Position numbers and translations under genes: made by a program. Of a DNA stretch of 64,000 nt, positions 26,618 through 38,246 are shown piece by piece. The DNA comes from an uncultured Clostridia bacterium (lineage in GTDB: Bacteria > Bacillota > Clostridia > Oscillospirales > Oscillospiraceae): assembly GCA_946550725.1 (NCBI GenBank), contig CAMNQX010000005.1, forward strand, positions 1 to 64,000. Reading direction: 5' to 3'. The notes below the pieces were generated by a model. The model was given only the letters and a program-made list of their open reading frames with translations. It did not search any database and was not told where the DNA came from. The stretch's first letter is position 1. Every line of letters begins with the position of its first letter.

Positions 26618-28429
26618 TTAGACAAGCCCGTATGCTTTCAGGGCGGTTACAAGATTGCTTACCACGCTCTCCACGCTCCCGGAAGAGGAGACCGTCTTTT
26701 TCGCCACAGGGCTTTTCCCAAAAAAGCCCAGCTTTTCGGTTGCGCTCAAAATGGTCAACCCGGAGGTGTTGGTGTGCAAGGCCTTGAAGTATCCGCCACC
26801 CCAACAATGGGTGGTGTCCCCCAGGTTTGGCACCGTTGAGCTGTTCGTGACCGGCGTGATACTCGGCCCTTCAATCTTGATCCCGTATGCACTTCCTCCG
26901 ATCGTGAGGGATGTCGCCTGGATCTTCATGGTCCCGACGATATTTCCGCTCACAGATCCGATATACAGTTGCCCCGCGGTCGTCGCGTCGATCACCTTAT
27001 TCCCGCTTCTGTCGTAGATCGACTTGACCTTTAGGCTGTCCACGTCGATCCGCTCCGCCTGGATGGTTCCGGTGGTGATCCGCCCACCGTCGATTACGGT
27101 TTTGCCGCCGGAGGCTAGGTCCTTGCTCCTGATGATGTCGGCGTCGATGTACTTGGCGGCGATGGTTCCCGTCTGGATGTTGGCTCCGCTGATAATGGTC
27201 GTTCCGTCTTTCAGGTTTCCCGTGCGGACCACATCGGCGTCGATGTACTTGGCGGCCACGGTGCCCGTTTTAATGCAGGCCCCGTCGATGGTGGTCGTTC
27301 CTCCAGACAAACCCGTAAAGGTCACAAACCCCGTCATTTTGATCTCCTGGCTGCTGATGGACGTGCTCCCGGATTTCAGCTTGATCGTAGAGGTGGTGGA
27401 CCCGTTCGTGACCTCCAGCGTAAACCCATCCACCTTTTGCGTCAGCTTGGAGATTTCCCCCGCGGCGTTCTTGATCTCCGTGGAGAGGGTCGTCGCCGTC
27501 TGCTGGAGGGTAGACACGCTCTTCTCCGTGTTGGTGACCCGCGAGGTCAGAGATGTTGCCGTCTGTTTAAGGGTCGAAATACTGCCCTCCGCGCCGCTCA
27601 CCCTGGAGGATAGCGAGGCCGCCGTCTGCTGGAGCACGGATACATCCCCCTGGGTGGAGACGATCGTGGCCGTGATGTCCTTGGCCGTCTGCTTGATCTC
27701 CGAGGAGTTGGCCTGCACCTTTCCTTCCAGGTCCGTCTTGACCTCCTCCACCCGGCTCGTGATGGCCTCGGCTGTCTGCTTGATCTCCGAGGTGTTGGCG
27801 CTGATCCGCCCCGCAAGGTCAGTCTCCACGCTGGTCACGCGGGAGGTGATGTCCGTGGCCGTCTGCCTGATCTCCGAGGTGTTGGCCTGGATCTTTCCGT
27901 CCAGGTCTTTCCGCACCTGCTCCACCCGGCTCGTAATGGCCGTGGCGGTCTGCTGGAGGGTGGAGATGTCCCCCTGGGCGTTTTGCACCTGGGTTGTCAG
28001 GGAGGTGGCCGTCTGCTGGAGCGCGGAGATGTCTCCCTGGGCGTTTTTGACCATCGCCGTGATGGAGGTCGCCGTCTGTTGGAGCACGGAAATATCCCCC
28101 TGCGCGTTGGCGACCATCGCCGTGATAGAGGTCGCCGTCTGCTGGAGGAGGGAGATATTGCCCTCGTTGTCTTCCACCCGTCCCAGGATACCATCCGCCC
28201 GGCTGTTCATGTCTCCGATCTGGACGTAGATGGGGTCCGTCAGACCCTTGCTGTATTCCTCCAAGGCTTTCAAATTCATGTTGGCCGTGTCCAGATTGTG
28301 CAGAGTATACCGCAGTTGCTCCACCAGCATGAAAAGATAGTTCTGGATGGTGTCGATCTTATCGTTCGGGCTCTCCTGGCCCGTAAAGGTAGGGAAGTTG
28401 GTGTCAACGTAAAGCCAGTTGGACGGCAT
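26618..28429 (-). CDS. Long coiled-coil phage tail spike/fibre protein
   Basis: 603 aa. The N-terminal part (WLYVDTNFPTFTGQESPNDKIDTIQNYLF) resembles virion-attachment segments. Residues about 75-340 are a long heptad-rich stalk of repeating units like TATSITAMVANAQGDISVLQQ, often trimeric in fibres. Then a beta-rich region with repeated IKTGTVAAKYIDADVVRTGNL modules and a C-terminal domain with GLTILSATEKLGFFG. Preceded by GGCGGTGAAACC. It is one of two fibre-type genes; the other carries the DGR variable region. Likely a stalk or baseplate fibre. Confidence 0.7.
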   Translation of the reverse strand: MPSNWLYVDTNFPTFTGQESPNDKIDTIQNYLFMLVEQLRYTLHNLDTANMNLKALEEYSKGLTDPIYVQIGDMNSRADGILGRVEDNEGNISLLQQTATSITAMVANAQGDISVLQQTATSITAMVKNAQGDISALQQTATSLTTQVQNAQGDISTLQQTATAITSRVEQVRKDLDGKIQANTSEIRQTATDITSRVTSVETDLAGRISANTSEIKQTAEAITSRVEEVKTDLEGKVQANSSEIKQTAKDITATIVSTQGDVSVLQQTAASLSSRVSGAEGSISTLKQTATSLTSRVTNTEKSVSTLQQTATTLSTEIKNAAGEISKLTQKVDGFTLEVTNGSTTSTIKLKSGSTSISSQEIKMTGFVTFTGLSGGTTTIDGACIKTGTVAAKYIDADVVRTGNLKDGTTIISGANIQTGTIAAKYIDADIIRSKDLASGGKTVIDGGRITTGTIQAERIDVDSLKVKSIYDRSGNKVIDATTAGQLYIGSVSGNIVGTMKIQATSLTIGGSAYGIKIEGPSITPVTNSSTVPNLGDTTHCWGGGYFKALHTNTSGLTILSATEKLGFFGKSPVAKKTVSSSGSVESVVSNLVTALKAYGLV

Positions 28430-28491
28430 GGTTTCACCGCCTTTCTAAAACGGGGATGGGGCCCGGCTGTTCGCCGGACCCCGCTGGGTAC

Positions 28492-29340
28492 TTATTTGTC
28501 GTAGAGGCCCGCTCGGTCGTTGATGGTGAACTCCCGGATCATGTCCACCGTCAGGTTCAGGTCGGCGGGGTAGCCCGCCTCGTCCTTCTTTCCGCTGGAG
28601 CCCCGGAGATACCCCTTGCCGATCATCTTGTAGATGGTGGCCGCCGCCCAGGGCAGCTCCTTCTCGATCTCCGCCACGGTGTTGTACCGCTTGGGCGCGA
28701 CCGCCTCCAGGATCTCCTTTTTGGCCTCCTCGATCATCCTTTTCACTTCGTCCATGTCGATGTCCTCCTTGGTGTTGTTGTCTGGCGCGGTGGGCACGGT
28801 GGCGTTGTGAGCTCTTGCGTCCACCCACCAGTAGTAGTTGACCTGGGAGAAGAAGGTCTTGGGGTCTCCGTTCTCCCGTGCCGTCCTGGCGCTTGCCGGG
28901 TCGTTGATCCGGATTTTCCCGTCCATCCACCACACCACCACAAAGTGGCCGCTGGTTGTCCAGGTCCCAGGCCCCATGAGCGCGATGATGTAGTAGCCCT
29001 GTTTCAGCAGCTCCAGCACCCTCTGGTGGTTCTGGTGGTCCGGCTTTCCGTAGGTCTTTTGCCAGTTGAGCATATCGCACTCGATTCCAAATGCGGCGAA
29101 CTGCGGCTTGAAATAGGCGTAGGCGGTCCCGTGCTTCAATGCCTTGTACCCGTGGGCAACGCTCCAGGCACAGGCGTCCTCCGGGGTGTACTTCTTCCCG
29201 GTGATGGTCTCAATGAGCATGGTCGCCGAGGTCGGCCCGCAGCCCGCACTCTTGATGGTGGAGTTTTCTCCCGGCACCCGGTAGGGTTTCGAGCCCCACC
29301 GGGCGTCATACTGCTTGTAGCTGACCGGTTTCTTGTTCAC
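28492..29340 (-). CDS. Endolysin, C39-like peptidase with C-terminal repeat domain
   Basis: 282 aa from a GTG overlapping the holin stop. The N-terminal papain-like peptidase_C39 domain has Cys in KSAGCGPTSATML (about 33), His in SGHFVVVWWMDG and Asp in IRINDPAS, a plausible C-H-D triad for cleaving peptidoglycan peptides. A linker leads to a predicted helix (DEVKRMIEEAKKEILEAV). The C-terminal region (IEKELPWAAATIYKMIGKGYLRG, ending INDRAGLY) matches a domain common in endolysins of Clostridia phages, probably cell-wall binding. It pairs with the adjacent holin for lysis. Confidence 0.85.
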   Translation of the reverse strand: MNKKPVSYKQYDARWGSKPYRVPGENSTIKSAGCGPTSATMLIETITGKKYTPEDACAWSVAHGYKALKHGTAYAYFKPQFAAFGIECDMLNWQKTYGKPDHQNHQRVLELLKQGYYIIALMGPGTWTTSGHFVVVWWMDGKIRINDPASARTARENGDPKTFFSQVNYYWWVDARAHNATVPTAPDNNTKEDIDMDEVKRMIEEAKKEILEAVAPKRYNTVAEIEKELPWAAATIYKMIGKGYLRGSSGKKDEAGYPADLNLTVDMIREFTINDRAGLYDK

Positions 29341-29786
29341 GCCCGCTTGCCCTCCTCGCCCTTGTCACCCTGCTCACGCAGCACGTCCAGCATATTTTTG
29401 ATGAAGGCAGGGAACGGGACCCCCATGATCCCCAGATTTTCCACTAAAGAAAGGCCCTCGTTGCCCACAAAGAAGAGGATGATAGCCATGCGGATGTAGG
29501 TGGTCCCCAGGGTCACGTCCAGTCGCACTCCCAGCGCCACCAGGCAGAAGATAATGACCTTCTTGCAAAGGCCCTTGAAGTTCGCCTTGCTGTCCATGGC
29601 CCCCGTGGCGCTCTTCGGGCTCTTTTTCCAGATGGCGGCGACCATCCAGCCGGTCAGCAGGTCCAGCACCACAAACGTGATCAGCAGGGCCAGGGCGTTG
29701 TCCCAGCCGCCCATGGCCTCCGAGATCAGCGTCCCCACAGCGGCCAGCGCCGCCAGGATCCCGTTTTTCAGCGTAAAGATTTTCAT
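29337..29786 (-). CDS. Phage holin (toxin-secretion/lysis family)
   Basis: About 149 aa from ATG 29786, preceded by GGAGG; the track start at 29801 lies within that site. Three hydrophobic stretches (ILAALAAVGTLISEAMGGWDNALALLITFVVLDLLTGWM... and MAIILFFVGNEGLSLVENLG) plus a charged C-terminus (LREQGDKGEEGKRA) match the Phage_holin_4 family that permeabilises the membrane. The stop overlaps the endolysin GTG. It is directly downstream of the reverse transcriptase, so RT, holin and lysin form one transcriptional string. Confidence 0.88.
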   Translation of the reverse strand: MKIFTLKNGILAALAAVGTLISEAMGGWDNALALLITFVVLDLLTGWMVAAIWKKSPKSATGAMDSKANFKGLCKKVIIFCLVALGVRLDVTLGTTYIRMAIILFFVGNEGLSLVENLGIMGVPFPAFIKNMLDVLREQGDKGEEGKRA

Positions 29787-29791
29787 TTGAC

Positions 29792-30976
29792 TTACCTCCA
29801 TTCGTTGCTTCGGTTTCTCACGATCGTTTTGAGTTGCCGGATGTCCACCGGCTGAATGTACTTTTCCTGGATCTTGTAGCTGTCACAATGCCGGAGCTGT
29901 CCCGCCCGGCTCAAAAATCCCGCCGCCTGGTGGAAGGATATGTTCCTGCCCGTGGCCTGCTTCTTCTGGATCTTTCTGCTCTGCCTGGTCAGCCGCAGGA
30001 AGTTCCTGCCTCGCAGGGTGACGTGCTCGTGGTCAAAGCGGTATCCCACCGCCGCTACCCTCCGCGGGCGGCGCAGGCTCCGTTGCCGAGGCGGCAATAG
30101 GCGGTGTCTCTTTTCCGCCGCTCCCGTAAATCCGGTTCGGTATACCTGCCAGTTTCCCTTCATCTTCACGCCCAGGTCCGCCTCGAAGTGCCGCTCCAGG
30201 GCCTCGCGGGCCCGGTGCAGCTTGCGCTTGTTTGGGCCGAACAGGGTGAAGTTGTCCATGTGCCGGACCTCGTATTTCACGCCCGGATCCCGCTCCATCA
30301 GGTGGTCGGCCCGCTCCAGGTAGAAGTTCGCCAGCCATTGGTCCAGGTAAAACCCGATCTCGATACCCACCTTTCCACGGGCCAGGTCTCGGGCGGTCAG
30401 CCCCTTCTCCATGGCCCCGCCCAGTCCGCCGGGGTAGCACGTCACCTCCACCATCACCAGCAGCAGGAAGGTCTTGTCCTTGATCTTCCGCTCCAGAGCG
30501 TCCAGCAGACCCTCCAGCGGGATCGAGGGGTAGTAGTGCTTGATGTCCGCCTCCATGGCGTACTTGGTGCCCTTTGGGTCCTTCTGGAGCACCTGCATGA
30601 TCCGCTTCCGTACCCTCGCCCCGCCCCGGCCCGGAACAGAGGCGCAGGACCACGGGCTCATACCCCGCATGAGAACGTCCTGCATGGCCGTCACCGTGAG
30701 CTGGTGCATGATTGCGTCAGGGAAGAAGGGGATGGAGGATATTTCCCTCCACTTCTCGCAGTTCGGGTCGTAGATCGTTCTGTGGGTCGGCTGGCGCGGG
30801 GTGAAGTCGTGGTTCCTCACGATCTCCACCATCCGCGCCGTGTAACCCTCCACGTCCTCCAGGACCTGCCGCACACCCCGTCGGCGGCGTTTCCCTTTGG
30901 CGGCCTTGACGATACACCGCCTCACGAAGTCCGTGTCCTTCATTCGTTCATACAGAAAACCCACTCGTTTCGGCAT
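29792..30976 (-). CDS. DGR-type reverse transcriptase with atypical catalytic motifs
   Basis: 394 aa from ATG 30976 (MPKRVGFLYERM), preceded by AAGGAGG; the track's start 28 codons earlier lacks one. RT palm motifs are present: YAMEADIKHYYPSIP near 140 (motif A), GIEIGFYLDQWLANFYLE near 207 (the QG/SQ region diagnostic of DGR RTs, with DQ in place of SQ) and YEVRHMDNFTLFG near 237 (YxDD as HMDN). The first catalytic Asp of each is retained. A basic C-terminal thumb follows. The gene lies immediately downstream of the TR. It is predicted to make adenine-mutagenised cDNA from TR RNA for retrohoming into the fibre gene. No accessory Avd-type gene was recognised. Confidence 0.9.
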   Translation of the reverse strand: MPKRVGFLYERMKDTDFVRRCIVKAAKGKRRRRGVRQVLEDVEGYTARMVEIVRNHDFTPRQPTHRTIYDPNCEKWREISSIPFFPDAIMHQLTVTAMQDVLMRGMSPWSCASVPGRGGARVRKRIMQVLQKDPKGTKYAMEADIKHYYPSIPLEGLLDALERKIKDKTFLLLVMVEVTCYPGGLGGAMEKGLTARDLARGKVGIEIGFYLDQWLANFYLERADHLMERDPGVKYEVRHMDNFTLFGPNKRKLHRAREALERHFEADLGVKMKGNWQVYRTGFTGAAEKRHRLLPPRQRSLRRPRRVAAVGYRFDHEHVTLRGRNFLRLTRQSRKIQKKQATGRNISFHQAAGFLSRAGQLRHCDSYKIQEKYIQPVDIRQLKTIVRNRSNEWR

Positions 30977-31107
30977 TTTCAAATGCCTCCTTGTTTGCCT
31001 TCGGTGCCGTTCAAATCCTCGCGGCTTACTAGGCCCCGTCCTGTGCGGCAAAATTTTCACCTAGGGGTGAGGAAAAGTCTACGCATTGGTGTCGTGGGTG
31101 AACAAGA

Positions 31108-31242
31108 AGCCGCGCCCCCACCGTCGCGTTGGAGTTCGTCGCCGTTTGGTTGCCGTTGAAGTACCACATCCCAGCGTTGGTGGTGTTCGTCCGGGAGCCA
31201 CCAGCGTAGAGAGCCCGCCAAGTGGTGTTCGAGTTCACGCGG
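31108..31242 (-). repeat. DGR template repeat (TR)
   Basis: 135 bp aligned without gaps to VR at 31411-31545. Ten positions differ and every one is an A on the TR coding (minus) strand. The TR coding strand has 29 adenines, and none of its 106 non-A positions differ. It would read [14 protein letters not shown]..., with AAC-rich codons typical of templates. The non-coding interval 30977-31388 contains the TR plus a spacer of about 145 bp between VR and TR. Confidence 0.95.
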
Positions 31243-31359
31243 GACCGGCAAAAAATCCGGGGCGCAGCGTAGACAGTCCCTTTTTCGGCCGCCTGGCGGC
31301 GGCCCGTTGTGTCGGCCGGATGGTCTCTTGGCCCCGGCCTTCTTCTTTCCTTTTGGCTC

Positions 31360-31383
31360 CCAGGGGGGTTGCGACCCCCCTGG
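31360..31383. other. Hairpin/cruciform 3' of the variable repeat
   Basis: CCAGGGGGGT-TGCG-ACCCCCCTGG is a perfect 10-bp GC-rich stem with a 4-nt loop. It starts 5 bp past the fibre-gene stop. DGR targets often carry such a hairpin downstream of VR, where it promotes retrohoming. The loop is CGCA on the coding strand, not the GRNA described for the Bordetella phage. Confidence 0.8.
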
Positions 31384-31388
31384 ACCCC

Positions 31389-34140
<2,752 letters not shown>

Positions 34141-34154
<14 letters not shown>

Positions 34155-34527
34155 GTGCTCTTGCCTCCTCGCTGATGTACCCCTCCGCCGGGTCGTAGGT
34201 CGTGCCGAACCAGCGGAGGAAGTTGGCGTAGTGTTCGTTGTAGGTCTGCATGGTGTTCTGGTACTTGTTGTACTCCCCGTTGGCCTCGTCGATCTTGGCG
34301 CACAGCCAAAGGGTGTAGATGTCGTCGTGGGGCGGGGCCACCAGCAGCTCCGTCTCCATGTCCCGCTCGGCGGTGTAGGCGAAGTCCGCGATCTCCAGCG
34401 TCGCCAGAAGGAACACGTCGGCGGCCAGCCTGCCCTCCAGCTCCGCCAGCCACCGCACCTTCACGGCAGAGGAGAAGGCGTTGGGCTTCACCTCGTCCAC
34501 ATAGGCGATGGCGTCCTTGACCTTCAC
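34141..34527 (-). CDS. Conserved small virion-module protein, function unknown
   Basis: 128 aa from a GTG that overlaps the glycosyltransferase stop (GTGA). Starts [39 protein letters not shown]; the middle has [49 protein letters not shown]. This helical pattern is common in Firmicutes phage head-tail regions. It could be an adaptor/connector, but no defining motif was seen. It is not Avd-like by motif, though it precedes the DGR target gene. Confidence 0.6.
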
Positions 34528-35600
34528 AGTTCCGCCGCCTCCTTCCCGTTTTCCCGCCGGAGGAGGGCCAGATTGTCCCGAACCCGCTCGTTGCCCGGAT
34601 CCAGCCGCAGGGCCCTTTCGGCCCATTCCTCCGCCTCCCTGGGACAGCCAATGTGCCACATGGCGACGGAAAGGATGTCCTCCACGCCGCCGCCCCAGGC
34701 TCCGCCGTCGTTGATGTACTCGTCGCTCTTGGTCTTGATGTCGGCAGCTTTATGGCCGTAGTAGGCGCAGGTCTCCCACGCCTCCTTGAAGTAGTAGACC
34801 CGCTCGGCCTCGTACCAGCTCTCCCGGATGTCCGGGGCCGTTCCAATGCCGCGCAGGGCCCAAAGCTCCGCCTTCTCCAGGTCGCCCAGGCCCAGGTAGC
34901 ACTCCGCCAGGTAGCGCATGGTGGCGGCTCGTTCTGCCCGCCAGGCGTTCCTCGTGCCCAGGTGCCGCACGAACTCCCGGATCGCGTCCTCCCAGCGGCC
35001 ATAGTAGAAATACTCTCGGCCCAGGTAGTGGGCGCAGCGGGGATCATCCTGGTTTTCCTTGGCGGCCAGCTTCAGCAGGGGAAGGTACTGCCCCCGGCTC
35101 TTGCCGTTGTCCGGGTGGTGGACCGTCTGCATGGCGGGCACTTCCACCAGGCACGGGCACTCCCTTTCATAGACCAGAACCTCGTGGACGGGGTAATGCC
35201 AATGCCACCCCCGCCTCGCGTGGGCCTTGCCCTGGAGGAAGGTGGTGTTGCCCCTGACGCAGGTGAACCTCGCCATGTCCGCCGCCGGGTGCCAGGCCTC
35301 CTCCAGCTTCTCCCGCCAGCCAGGGGACAGCTCCTCGTCCAGGTCCACGCACACGCAGATGTCCGTGTCCTCCGGGATCAGCCGCATGGACCGGTTGCGG
35401 GCCACGTCGAACCGCCAGGGCTCGATCCTCTCCTGACAGACGATAACGCCCATGTCCGCCAGCAGCTCCACGGTCTTGTCGGTGCTCCCGGTGTCCAGGA
35501 CGGCGATGTAGTCAGCCGGTGCAGCGGAACGGACGAACCGCTCCACGTTGGCCTCCTCGTTCTTTGCGATGGCGTAGACGCAGATTTTCAGCTTTTCCAT
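34524..35600 (-). CDS. Phage GT2 glycosyltransferase with TPR tail
   Basis: 358 aa from ATG 35600, preceded by AAGGAGG. N-terminal GT-A fold (about 1-210): KICVYAIAKNEEANVERFV, LDTGSTDKTVELL and a DxD-like VCVDLDEELSPGW. The C-terminal half holds TPR-like helices (HYLGREYFYYGRWEDAIREF, YLAECYLGLGDLEKAELWAL, EWAERALRLDPGNERVRDN). Lies between the capsid and fibre genes on the same strand. Likely sugars modify virion or host-surface structures, or mask the particle; acceptor and donor unknown. Confidence 0.85.
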   Translation of the reverse strand: MEKLKICVYAIAKNEEANVERFVRSAAPADYIAVLDTGSTDKTVELLADMGVIVCQERIEPWRFDVARNRSMRLIPEDTDICVCVDLDEELSPGWREKLEEAWHPAADMARFTCVRGNTTFLQGKAHARRGWHWHYPVHEVLVYERECPCLVEVPAMQTVHHPDNGKSRGQYLPLLKLAAKENQDDPRCAHYLGREYFYYGRWEDAIREFVRHLGTRNAWRAERAATMRYLAECYLGLGDLEKAELWALRGIGTAPDIRESWYEAERVYYFKEAWETCAYYGHKAADIKTKSDEYINDGGAWGGGVEDILSVAMWHIGCPREAEEWAERALRLDPGNERVRDNLALLRRENGKEAAEL

Positions 35601-35677
35601 TGAGCTGCCTCCTTGATAGAAAAGGAGGGGCGGGCGTAACCCCCGCCCCTCCTCTGTGCTTGTTGGTTGCCGATGTA

Positions 35678-36682
35678 TCAGCCCTTCAAGGTGTCCCCTC
35701 CGGTCACACCGCCGATGGCGGCAAAGCGGAAGTCGTTGAAGGTGGCGTTGAACCGGCTGCGGCCCTTCCACACATTGGCGTCGGTGTTCTCGTCGATGAA
35801 GGACTTGACCGCAAGCTGCACCCGGTCGTTCCACACCGCGCCGCCGTAGGTCTGGTTGTAGCTCTGGTCCATCAGGATCCAGGGCTTGGTCTCGGCGGTG
35901 ATGAACTGATTGAGGTAGCTCCAGACGATCACGGTCCAGCGACCGAACTGGAAGTTGAACCCGTTGTTGGCCGTGGCGGGATCCTTGTCCGCGCCGATTG
36001 CGGCGAACACGTCCTTCTTCAAGGAGGCGATGTCCGGGATCAGGATGGTGGTGGGAGCCACGTCCAGGATCTCGTCGTTGTCGCCCCGGAAGAGGTGCAT
36101 GGTGGTCTCCATCTTGCTCAAAGCGTCCACGGAGAAGGCGTCGGAGAACAGATTGCTCTGCTTCTTGCCGGAGACCTTGCCCACATGGTTCTTGCTGAAC
36201 AGGGGCACACCGTCGGCGGTGGTGATGTCAAACTCCTTGCCCTTGAACTTCACCTTGCCGCTCCCGGTGATAGCCCCGCCGTAGAGGGCGGCGCCAAACA
36301 TCTCGCGGGTCCGCTTGTAGCTTGTCATAAAGGCCGCCGGGGCCTTTTTCAGGTCCATCAGCTTGCCGTCCTCCACCATCTCCTGGGAGACCCGGAAACG
36401 GTCCTTCCAGGTGTCGTAGACCAGCATTTTCTTGTAGCCCTCCTGCATCCCATCCTCGGGATAGGCGCCGTTCTCGCCCACGGGCTCGAAGCCGCTCATG
36501 GCCGTCATGGTGGTGTAGAGGTCACCGAAGTTCTCGCTGGTCCCCATCAGGAACAGCTCTTTCAGCACGCTCTCCTGCTCGAACTGCTCCCCGCGGCTTT
36601 CGAGGAACATACGGATCGGGGCCTGGACGTTGCCGTATACGCTGTCGGCAAGGCCGGAGCCCTCGGAAAAAATGATCTTCAT
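35678..36682 (-). CDS. Major capsid protein, HK97-fold type
   Basis: 334 aa, directly downstream of scaffold and decoration genes. MKIIFSEGSGLADSVYGNVQAPIRMFLESRG, then a central FDITTADGVPLFSKNHVG and a C-terminal GGAVWNDRVQLAVKSFIDENTDANVW: an arrangement common in capsid proteins of Firmicutes podoviruses. The start has GGAGACGAACGCC upstream. Size is normal for an HK97-fold capsid subunit. Fold is inferred from position and sequence style. Confidence 0.8.
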   Translation of the reverse strand: MKIIFSEGSGLADSVYGNVQAPIRMFLESRGEQFEQESVLKELFLMGTSENFGDLYTTMTAMSGFEPVGENGAYPEDGMQEGYKKMLVYDTWKDRFRVSQEMVEDGKLMDLKKAPAAFMTSYKRTREMFGAALYGGAITGSGKVKFKGKEFDITTADGVPLFSKNHVGKVSGKKQSNLFSDAFSVDALSKMETTMHLFRGDNDEILDVAPTTILIPDIASLKKDVFAAIGADKDPATANNGFNFQFGRWTVIVWSYLNQFITAETKPWILMDQSYNQTYGGAVWNDRVQLAVKSFIDENTDANVWKGRSRFNATFNDFRFAAIGGVTGGDTLKG

Positions 36683-36700
36683 GGCGTTCGTCTCCTTTCT

Positions 36701-37126
36701 TTAGCCGTTGCCGCCCGCAGGCGCAGCCGCGGCGGCGGTGGTGAAGCGGCCCCGCACAAGGTCTCCCTTGGCGATGCCCTCGGCGTAGGTGATCTCGAAG
36801 GTGCCCGCCCCCGTGGTGGCCTCCAGGCCACCGGCGGCAACCTTGATCTTGCCGCCCACCTTGGCGTCGGTGGCGGCGGCGGCCAGGGTGGTCTCGTAGA
36901 TCTCGTCGTCGCCCACCCGAACCACGGGCAGGCTCTCGCCGTCCGCGACGGTGCCCTCTTTCATGCACACATAGGGCGGCGTGGTGGCGCTGGCGGCGCT
37001 GATGGCAGCCAGCTTGCCGTTGGTGACGGTGAGGAGCTGCCCCACCTGGTAGGTGCCCGCCGCGGCGGGCAGATACTCCCAGGGAGTGGCGGCCCCGGTG
37101 TCGCTCTTAACAGGCAGAAAAGACAT
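36701..37126 (-). CDS. Capsid decoration/stabilisation protein candidate
   Basis: 141 aa, between scaffold and capsid genes, the usual place of head-decoration proteins. Beta-rich, Ala/Gly/Thr-rich sequence: YLPAAAGTYQVGQLLTVTNGKLAAISAAS, ending GRFTTAAAAAPAGGNG. This resembles DUF2190/decoration families that form trimers on capsids. Preceded by AGGAGGAAATC. No enzymatic motif. Confidence 0.6.
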   Translation of the reverse strand: MSFLPVKSDTGAATPWEYLPAAAGTYQVGQLLTVTNGKLAAISAASATTPPYVCMKEGTVADGESLPVVRVGDDEIYETTLAAAATDAKVGGKIKVAAGGLEATTGAGTFEITYAEGIAKGDLVRGRFTTAAAAAPAGGNG

Positions 37127-37157
37127 GATTTCCTCCTATTCCAGGGCCTCTCGGCCC

Positions 37158-38153
37158 TTACGGTTTCTTGTGTTTGTTGTAATACTCCTGGATCTGTGCC
37201 TCGGTGGCGTCGGGGTTCATCAGCCGGAACATCCGCATTTCCTCCGGCGGCACGGTGGCCGCCCCCGCCCCCTGGGGCTTGGTGGTGGTCAGGTGCTCCT
37301 TGCCCCGGATGTTGGTGGCCGTCTGCTGCCTGGCCGCCTCGGCGGTCTGCTGCTCCAGCCGTTCCCGATTCGCCAGCTTGAAGGCGTCCAGATAGGAGAG
37401 GTGGTTCTTGGTCACATAGTCGTAGAACTGCTTGGCCGTAGGCATTTTCAGAAGGTCCGCCACGTCCTTGATGGACGGGTCCAGCTTCTGGATCTCCACC
37501 ATCTCGGCGGCGATCCTCCGCTGGGCGGCGGCCTTCTCCTGCTCCTCCTTTGCCTGGTCGGCCTGCTGGGCGATCTCCTGGGCCCGCTTCACGGCTGGGT
37601 GCTCGGAGATCACCTGGTCCAGGTCCTCCTGGGTCAGCTTGCCAGCTTTCAGGTCCTTCTGGAGCTTCGCGGCGTCGAACGCCTTCTTCCATTCCCAGAA
37701 CTCCTCCATGCTGGTGATGGGCTCCCCGGTGAAGGTGTTTTTGAGCTGGGCGGACTTGAAAAAGCCCTCCAGCTCACCCTGGCTCTTCTCCCGCTCGGCC
37801 TGGATCGCCTTTTCCACGGCGTCGTCAATGGCGGCCTGCTGTTCCTGCCGCCGCCTCTGTGCCGCCGCCTCCCGGCGCTCCTCCTCGCTCATGGGAGGTT
37901 TCCCGCTCGGCTGCTCCTCCTGACCCCCTTTCGGGGCGGCGGGCTGATCGGCGGGGTCGCCCTCCTCGGTGGCAGGGGCGGCGGGCTCCTGCTCTTGTTC
38001 GCCTAGGGCGCCGTCCGCGGGCGCTCCGTCCTCGGTGGGCTGCTTTCCCTGGTCCGCAGGGGCGGCGGTCTCCCGCTCTTTCGCGCCTTCCGCCGGAGTG
38101 TCCGGCGTGATCCCCAGGGCTTCGTAAACCTTCTGTTCAGTAAGCTCGGCCAT
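37158..38153 (-). CDS. Scaffolding-like head assembly protein
   Basis: 331 aa, highly charged and largely predicted helical. An acidic Pro/Ala/Glu-rich N-terminal part (ERETAAPADQGKQPTEDG) leads to long helices (EERREAAAQRRRQEQQAAIDDAVEKAIQAEREK; AKEEQEKAAAQRR). The C-terminal segment (PPEEMRMFRLMNPDATEAQIQEYYNKHKKP) is a recurring phage scaffold ending that may bind capsid. It lies between portal and capsid genes. The start has a good ribosome site. Confidence 0.75.
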   Translation of the reverse strand: MAELTEQKVYEALGITPDTPAEGAKERETAAPADQGKQPTEDGAPADGALGEQEQEPAAPATEEGDPADQPAAPKGGQEEQPSGKPPMSEEERREAAAQRRRQEQQAAIDDAVEKAIQAEREKSQGELEGFFKSAQLKNTFTGEPITSMEEFWEWKKAFDAAKLQKDLKAGKLTQEDLDQVISEHPAVKRAQEIAQQADQAKEEQEKAAAQRRIAAEMVEIQKLDPSIKDVADLLKMPTAKQFYDYVTKNHLSYLDAFKLANRERLEQQTAEAARQQTATNIRGKEHLTTTKPQGAGAATVPPEEMRMFRLMNPDATEAQIQEYYNKHKKP

Positions 38154-38246
38154 AATGCCTCCTGTCCGGCCTATGGCCGGGTGCCATTTTCCCGCTTTTG
38201 GCTTGCGTAGTTGTCGGCCCCGTGCCGACGTTGGTGGCGATGTCGG

